A stretch of DNA of 29,084 bases from Burkholderiales bacterium (GTDB lineage: Bacteria > Pseudomonadota > Gammaproteobacteria > Burkholderiales > Burkholderiaceae): the NCBI GenBank assembly GCA_947371645.1, contig CANBQJ010000023.1, forward strand, positions 1 to 29,084, given 5' to 3'. Below, piece by piece: positions 24,862 to 29,084 of the stretch (position 1 is its first letter; each line of letters opens with the position of its first letter). The notes beneath the pieces were generated by a model. It saw only the letters and a program-made list of their open reading frames with translations. It had not been told where the DNA came from and searched no databases. A program made the position numbers and the translations under genes.

Positions 24862-26100
24862 ATGTCTGAACGCAAAGAGCTCCAGGGCCGCCACATCGTG
24901 GTGGGCATGTCGGGCGGCATCGCCTGCTACAAGGTCGCCGAACTGGTGCGGCTGTTGACCAAAGCCGGCGCGACGGTCGATGTGGTGATGACGGAGGCCG
25001 CTCAAGCCTTCATCACCCCGGTGACCATGCAGGCGCTGTCGGGCCGCCCCGTGCACACCAGCCAATGGGATGCACGCGTGCCCAACAACATGGCCCACAT
25101 CCAGCTGGGGCGTGACGCCGACGCGGTGCTCATCGCGCCGGCCAGCGCCGACTTCATCGCCAAGCTGGTGCAGGGCAGGGCAGACGAGCTGCTCAGCCTC
25201 ATGTGCCTGGCCCGCCCTCGCGAGCGTGGCCCGCTGCTGGTGGCGCCCGCCATGAACCGCGAGATGTGGGCTCACCCGGCCACGCAGCGCAACGTTTCCA
25301 CCCTGCTGGCCGATGGCGCTCAGGTCGTGGGCCCGGCTGCGGGCGACCAGGCCTGCGGCGAGGTGGGTGATGGCCGCATGCTGGAGGCCCAAGAGCTGTT
25401 TGACGAGGTGGTGGCCAGCTTTCAGCCCAAGCTCATGGCCGGCCGCAAGCTGCTGATCACCGCCGGCCCCACGTTCGAGCCCATCGACCCCGTGCGCGGC
25501 ATCACCAACCATTCCAGCGGCAAGATGGGCTTTGCTCTGGCGCGTGCCGCCGCGGACGCCGGCGCCGACGTCACCCTGATCGCCGGCCCCGTGCACCTTC
25601 CCACGCCGCGCGGCGTGCGCCGCAGCAACGTGATGACCGCCCTGCAGATGCATGAGGCGGTGCTGGCCGCTGCGGCCAGCCACGACATCTTCGTGGCCAC
25701 CGCTGCCGTGGCCGACTGGCGTCCCGCTGCCCTGAGCGAGCACAAGATCAAGAAGGAGGGCAAGAAAGTGGCCCCCACTTTCGCGCTCACCGAAAACCCC
25801 GACATCCTGGCGGCCGTGGCCGCCTTGCCCCAAGGGCCATATTGCGTGGGTTTTGCCGCCGAGAGCGAAAACCTGCTGGAACACGCCCGTGCCAAGCTGC
25901 TGCGCAAGGGCGTGCCGCTCATCGTGGGCAACCTGGGCCCGGCCACCTTTGGCCGTGACGACAACGCGCTGCTGCTGGTCGACGCCCACAGCCACCGCGC
26001 GCTGCCGCCAGACGGCCACCCCACCGACAAGCTCACCCTGGCCCGCGCCCTGATCGCCGACATCGCCGAGCGCCACGACCTGGCGCGTGGCCGCCCCTGA
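24862..26100 (+). CDS. coaBC: Bifunctional phosphopantothenoylcysteine decarboxylase / phosphopantothenate-cysteine ligase
   Basis: This 412-residue fusion performs two steps of coenzyme A synthesis. The N-terminal flavin-binding decarboxylase (CoaC) has [10 protein letters not shown], the proposed catalytic His79 in NNMAHIQLG, the APAMNREMW segment and a flexible flap with [13 protein letters not shown]. The C-terminal ligase (CoaB) begins around residue 190 with [20 protein letters not shown]. It shows [18 protein letters not shown], the lysine-rich HKIKKEGKK and NPDILAAV. The start at 24862 (MSERKEL) is preferred over an in-frame GTG nine bases upstream. The gene is followed 18 bases later by dut, a common pairing in Proteobacteria. 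Confidence 0.97.
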   Translation: MSERKELQGRHIVVGMSGGIACYKVAELVRLLTKAGATVDVVMTEAAQAFITPVTMQALSGRPVHTSQWDARVPNNMAHIQLGRDADAVLIAPASADFIAKLVQGRADELLSLMCLARPRERGPLLVAPAMNREMWAHPATQRNVSTLLADGAQVVGPAAGDQACGEVGDGRMLEAQELFDEVVASFQPKLMAGRKLLITAGPTFEPIDPVRGITNHSSGKMGFALARAAADAGADVTLIAGPVHLPTPRGVRRSNVMTALQMHEAVLAAAASHDIFVATAAVADWRPAALSEHKIKKEGKKVAPTFALTENPDILAAVAALPQGPYCVGFAAESENLLEHARAKLLRKGVPLIVGNLGPATFGRDDNALLLVDAHSHRALPPDGHPTDKLTLARALIADIAERHDLARGRP

Positions 26101-26118
26101 TCCGCCCCTGATTCACCC

Positions 26119-26571
26119 ATGACCACCGTACAAGTTCGCATCCTTGACCCCCGCATGGCCGACAGCCTGCCGGCCTACGCCACCCCGGGCAGTGCGGGGC
26201 TGGACCTGCGTGCCTGCCTGGACCAGCCCCTGGTGCTGGCACCGGGGCAGTCCACGCTCATCCCCACCGGCCTGTCGGTGTACATCGGTGACCCGGGCCT
26301 GGCGGCCATGTTGTTGCCGCGCTCCGGCCTGGGCCACAAGCATGGCATCGTGCTGGGCAACCTGGTGGGCCTCATCGACTCCGATTACCAGGGGCCGCTG
26401 ATGGTCAGCTGCTGGAACCGCAGCGACGCAGCCTTCACGGTGCAGCCCATGGAGCGCATCGCGCAGATGGTCATCGTGCCTGTGGTGCAGGCGGCGTTCG
26501 AGGTGGTCGACAGCTTCACCGAGGGCAGCCACCGCGCCGAAGGCGGCTTCGGCTCGACGGGCCGGGGCTGA
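26119..26571 (+). CDS. dut: Deoxyuridine 5'-triphosphate nucleotidohydrolase (dUTPase)
   Basis: This 150-residue trimeric dUTPase converts dUTP to dUMP and pyrophosphate, keeping uracil out of DNA. All five family motifs can be seen: [42 protein letters not shown] and the terminal GGFGSTG. Length is normal. It lies 18 bases downstream of coaBC and is probably cotranscribed. The next gene converges on it with only seven bases between the stops. Confidence 0.97.
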   Translation: MTTVQVRILDPRMADSLPAYATPGSAGLDLRACLDQPLVLAPGQSTLIPTGLSVYIGDPGLAAMLLPRSGLGHKHGIVLGNLVGLIDSDYQGPLMVSCWNRSDAAFTVQPMERIAQMVIVPVVQAAFEVVDSFTEGSHRAEGGFGSTGRG

Positions 26572-26578
26572 CGCAGCC

Positions 26579-27106
26579 TCAGTGCAGCGTTTCGTCGGGC
26601 GGTGCGCCCGCGGCTGCAGAAATGGCAAAGGGTGACTCGGCCACCGAGCCCAGTTCCACCTCCTCTTCGGTGGCGCTGCGCACGTCACAGACCGTCAGCG
26701 ACAGCCGCAGGCCGATGCCAGCCAGGGCATGGTTGCCGTCCAGCACCACGTGGGTGTCGTAGACCTCGGTGACGGCATAGACCACGTCTTTGGGCAGGTC
26801 GGGTGTGGTCGCGCCTTCGGGCGGGCCTTCGAACTGCATGCCCACGGTCACTTCATCGGGGAAGATGTCGCGGGTCTCGAAGAACACGAGCTCGGCTCGG
26901 TAGTCGCCGAAGGCCTGGTCGGGTTCCAGGTGCAAGGTGGTCTCGAAACCTGTGGTCTGGCCGATCAGGGTCTGCTCGACCTTGGCCAGCAGGTCGTCGC
27001 CGCCGACCAGGAAGTCCATCGGCTGGGTGAGCTCGTCAATCGGCTGGCCCTGAGCGTCCTCCAGACGCCAGACCAGGCTCACCACGCAAGGGGAAGAAAT
27101 GATCAT
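26579..27106 (-). CDS. FKBP/SlyD-type peptidyl-prolyl cis-trans isomerase
   Basis: This 175-residue protein has the split FKBP layout of SlyD/FkpB. An N-terminal half includes VSLVWRLEDAQGQPIDE, MDFLVGGDDLLAKVEQTLIGQ and LEPDQAFGDY. An insert-in-flap chaperone segment follows (LVFFETRDIFPDEVTVGMQFEG), then the strand VLDGNHALAGIGLRLSLTV. It lacks the histidine-rich metal-binding tail of E. coli SlyD; its own tail is acidic and Ala-rich. Two in-frame ATG starts are possible, at 27118 and 27106; the shorter is used here, and neither has a good ribosome binding site. It is divergent from the oxygenase gene across a 46-base gap. Confidence 0.87.
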   Translation of the reverse strand: MIISSPCVVSLVWRLEDAQGQPIDELTQPMDFLVGGDDLLAKVEQTLIGQTTGFETTLHLEPDQAFGDYRAELVFFETRDIFPDEVTVGMQFEGPPEGATTPDLPKDVVYAVTEVYDTHVVLDGNHALAGIGLRLSLTVCDVRSATEEEVELGSVAESPFAISAAAGAPPDETLH

Positions 27107-27152
27107 GACCGCGATCATCGCATGAGGCGATGGCGCGTCGCACAATGCGCGC

Positions 27153-28388
27153 ATGAGCACACCCACCGACTTCATCGACATCGACGCCCCCACGCCGCTG
27201 CTGGCCGGCCTGAGCCCACGCCAGTTCATGCGCCGCCACTGGCAGAAAAAACCGCTGCTGATCCGCCAGGCCGTGCCTGGGGTCGAGCCGCCCCTCACCC
27301 GCGCTGCGCTGTTCGAGCTGGCCGCCAAAGACGACGTGGAAAGCCGACTGATCGTGCGCGAGCCCGGCGTGGTCAAGGGCACGGCCAAGCCTGCGGGCAA
27401 AGGCAAAGGCAAGAAGGCAGCCAGGTCAGACTCTGGTGGCCAGGCCGAATCAGCCTGGAGCTTGAAACACGGGCCCTTGGACAGCCCCAAGGCCTTGCCG
27501 CCGCTCAAGCAGCCAGGCTGGACCTTGCTGGTGCAGGGCCTGGACCTGCATGTGCCCGCGGCCCGCGCCATGCTGGAGTGCTTCCGCTTCGTGCCCGACG
27601 CGCGCCTGGACGACCTGATGATCTCCTATGCCACCGATGGCGGCGGCGTGGGCCCGCACTACGACTCGTACGACGTCTTCTTGCTGCAGGTGCACGGCAC
27701 GCGGCGCTGGCGCATTGGCCCCCTGCGCGATGACCGGCTGGAGGCTGACGTGCCGTTGAAGATCCTCAGCCACTTCGAGCCCGAGGAAGAGCACGTGCTG
27801 GCGCCTGGTGACATGCTCTACCTGCCACCGCGCTGGGCCCACGACGGCGTGGCCGAGGGCGACGACTGCATGACCTGCTCGATCGGTTTTCGCACGCCGG
27901 GCGAGCACGAGCTGGTGCGCGACATCCTGGTGCGCCTGGCCGACAGCGAAGAGCTGGAAGGCATGGGCAAGCTCTACCGCGACCCGGCGCAGACGGCCAC
28001 TGGCCAGCCCGGCGCGCTGCCCGAGGCACTGGTGGACTTTGCGGCCGATGCCGTGGCCCGCGTGCTCAAGGACCCGCACGCCCTGCGCAGCGTCCTGGGC
28101 GAATGGCTCAGCGAGCCCAAGTCTCATGTGTGGTTCGAGGCCGGCGAGCCCCTGCCGGGTCGCGTGGCCGTGGTGCTGGACCCGAAAACCCGCCTGGTCT
28201 ACGACGAGCGCTGTGTCTACGCCAATGGTGAGTCATGGCGGGTGGGGGGCAAGGACGCCCGCCACCTGCGTGAGTTGTCCAACCAGCGCCGTCTGGACGC
28301 ACGCACGATGAAAGGCATCAGCGACGGCTTGCTGGAGTTGCTGACGCAGTGGGCCGAAGACGGCTGGCTGCACGTCGACCTGGGTTGA
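27153..28388 (+). CDS. JmjC/cupin 2-oxoglutarate oxygenase, ribosomal-oxygenase-like (RoxA/YcfD type)
   Basis: This 411-residue protein resembles YcfD/RoxA, which hydroxylates an arginine of ribosomal protein L16. The iron ligands are His169 and Asp171 in VGPHYDSYDVF, and His230 in PPRWAHDG. Other motifs are SPRQFMRRHWQKKPLLIRQA at the start and LQVHGTRRWRIG. The winged-helix C-terminal region is present. Residues 75-97 form a Gly/Lys/Ala-rich insertion (KPAGKGKGKKAARSD) between the first strand region and the cupin core, which I do not associate with E. coli YcfD. The start is the ATG at 27153. An unrecognised small gene follows three bases after the stop. Confidence 0.88.
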   Translation: MSTPTDFIDIDAPTPLLAGLSPRQFMRRHWQKKPLLIRQAVPGVEPPLTRAALFELAAKDDVESRLIVREPGVVKGTAKPAGKGKGKKAARSDSGGQAESAWSLKHGPLDSPKALPPLKQPGWTLLVQGLDLHVPAARAMLECFRFVPDARLDDLMISYATDGGGVGPHYDSYDVFLLQVHGTRRWRIGPLRDDRLEADVPLKILSHFEPEEEHVLAPGDMLYLPPRWAHDGVAEGDDCMTCSIGFRTPGEHELVRDILVRLADSEELEGMGKLYRDPAQTATGQPGALPEALVDFAADAVARVLKDPHALRSVLGEWLSEPKSHVWFEAGEPLPGRVAVVLDPKTRLVYDERCVYANGESWRVGGKDARHLRELSNQRRLDARTMKGISDGLLELLTQWAEDGWLHVDLG

Positions 28389-28391
28389 GCC

Positions 28392-28922
28392 ATGAGCGAC
28401 TCGTCATCACTTGCCGCAAGCGATGCCTCGGACCCGGCGGCCGGGGGTGAGTTGCATGGCTGGCAGGACTTTGCGCAGCACGCGCAGTCGGCCTTCGAAC
28501 TGGCAGCGCAAACGGGAGCCGACCTGACCCTGGTGGACGCCGACTTCGCCCACTGGCCTTTGAGCCAGCCCGCTGTGATGCAGTCATGGGCGCAGTGGGC
28601 CACGGCGCACCGGCGGGCCCACTGCAAGCTGTTGGCTCAGGATTGGCGGCCGGCCTTGCAAAAGCAGGGCGCCTGGCTAAACTGGCGCACGCCCTGGGGG
28701 CACAGGGTTCAGTGCGCGCAGGTGCAGGCTGAAGACCTGCCGCAATGGCCGGGAAGCCTGCTGCTGGTGCATGGCCATTGGGCCGCGCGCCTGCTGGAGC
28801 CCACAGTGGGGCGAGGCCACTGGACGTGTGACCGCCGTGTGATGCGCGAATGGCTCAGGGAAGTTGACGTTATTTTGCAACGATCGATCATCGTCACACC
28901 TCAGGCCACATTGGGCCTATAG
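28392..28922 (+). CDS. Hypothetical protein, cotranscribed with the ribosomal-oxygenase-like gene
   Basis: I do not recognise this 176-residue protein. It has no signal peptide, no membrane segment and no known motif. It is rich in tryptophan, with residues such as HGWQDF, HWPLS, SWAQWATAH and WLNWRTPWGHR spread through it. A short hydrophobic stretch (GSLLLVHGHWAARLL) sits near residue 122. Its start lies three bases after the stop of the oxygenase gene, so the two are almost certainly on one transcript and may work together. It overlaps no other credible gene. Similar short proteins probably occur beside this oxygenase in related bacteria, but I cannot verify that. Confidence 0.72.
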   Translation: MSDSSSLAASDASDPAAGGELHGWQDFAQHAQSAFELAAQTGADLTLVDADFAHWPLSQPAVMQSWAQWATAHRRAHCKLLAQDWRPALQKQGAWLNWRTPWGHRVQCAQVQAEDLPQWPGSLLLVHGHWAARLLEPTVGRGHWTCDRRVMREWLREVDVILQRSIIVTPQATLGL

Positions 28923-28942
28923 GGAATAGCCCGAGGAACACC

Positions 28943-28948
28943 TATAAT
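28943..28948 (+). promoter_or_regulatory. Consensus -10 box before the truncated gene at the right edge
   Basis: A perfect TATAAT occurs 21 bases after the hypothetical gene's stop. It would start a transcript with a leader of roughly 120 bases before the ATG at 29075. No good -35 is seen at the expected spacing. Confidence 0.5.
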
Positions 28949-29074
28949 CGTGGGCTGAATGTGGAGCAACGGCTGTTGCAAAACATCCTTTGCCCCTCGT
29001 CTCTTTCGGGACTATGGGCTTTGCACATGGTTCCTTCCCCCCGGTTTTATTGACACCCTTTTGAGGACACAAGC

Positions 29075-29084
29075 ATGAAAAAGT
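29075..29084 (+). CDS. Start of a truncated gene (MKK...)
   Basis: Only the first three codons (ATG AAA AAG) are inside the window. A GAGGA ribosome binding site seven bases upstream and a consensus -10 box further up support a real start. MKK is a common beginning for exported proteins, but the product cannot be named. Confidence 0.5.

Noticed and set aside
23755..26076. Open frame of 773 codons on the minus strand opposite the second AraC-type gene and coaBC
   Set aside because: It runs antisense across two unrelated genes with strong family motifs; no domain is visible in its translation.

Overview
The window looks like chromosomal DNA from a high-GC betaproteobacterium of the order Burkholderiales, probably near Aquabacterium, Rubrivivax or Leptothrix. 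This is inferred from the GC-rich codon use, the bolA-parvulin gene pair, a PEP-CTERM-type protein and the generally betaproteobacterial look of the proteins; no 16S or other marker gene is present. Most of the window is ordinary single-copy housekeeping sequence with one clear accessory block.

Layout. Positions 1-1110 hold the end of a bolA gene and a periplasmic parvulin-type prolyl isomerase, closed by a bidirectional terminator and followed by trmB on the minus strand. At 2127-2891 is a secreted protein with a PEP-CTERM-like sorting tail, then tRNA-Gly(CCC) with its own terminator.

Positions 3185-11601 carry eight co-directional genes: an AMP-forming acyl ligase, a NadE-like ATP pyrophosphatase, a PrmC/HemK-like methyltransferase, a glutamine-dependent asparagine-synthase-like enzyme, a carrier protein, a KAS III-like enzyme, a second carrier protein and a GNAT-type acyltransferase. 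Junctions are mostly tight or overlapping, apart from a 138-base gap before the asparagine-synthase-like gene. Together they can activate a carboxylic acid, hold it on a carrier, condense or transfer it, amidate it, methylate it and acylate a target. I read this as an undescribed small biosynthetic or acyl-modification cluster; its product is not evident from the sequence. An A7 run at the end of the ligase gene lies where a -1 shift would fuse the ligase to the NadE-like protein.

Positions 11632-13131 encode an aldehyde dehydrogenase of the succinate-semialdehyde type (minus), divergent from alaS (13197-15836). A membrane diguanylate cyclase, a cyanide-insensitive-type bd oxidase (cydA, cydB) and a GbsR/MarR-type regulator follow on the minus strand. 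The regulator is the first gene of the oxidase operon, and a 14-bp imperfect inverted repeat sits just upstream of it as a likely operator.

Positions 20282-24807 hold two closely related 'metal-dependent hydrolase' genes (PF10118-like), each ended by a terminator, followed by two related AraC-type regulators. The hydrolases show a ferritin-like Glu/ExxH di-iron pattern. The right end is housekeeping: coaBC and dut (plus), a SlyD-type FKBP isomerase (minus), a JmjC/cupin ribosomal-oxygenase-like protein, an unrecognised small protein, and the first codons of a gene running off the edge. No insertion sequence, phage, CRISPR array or rRNA gene was seen.
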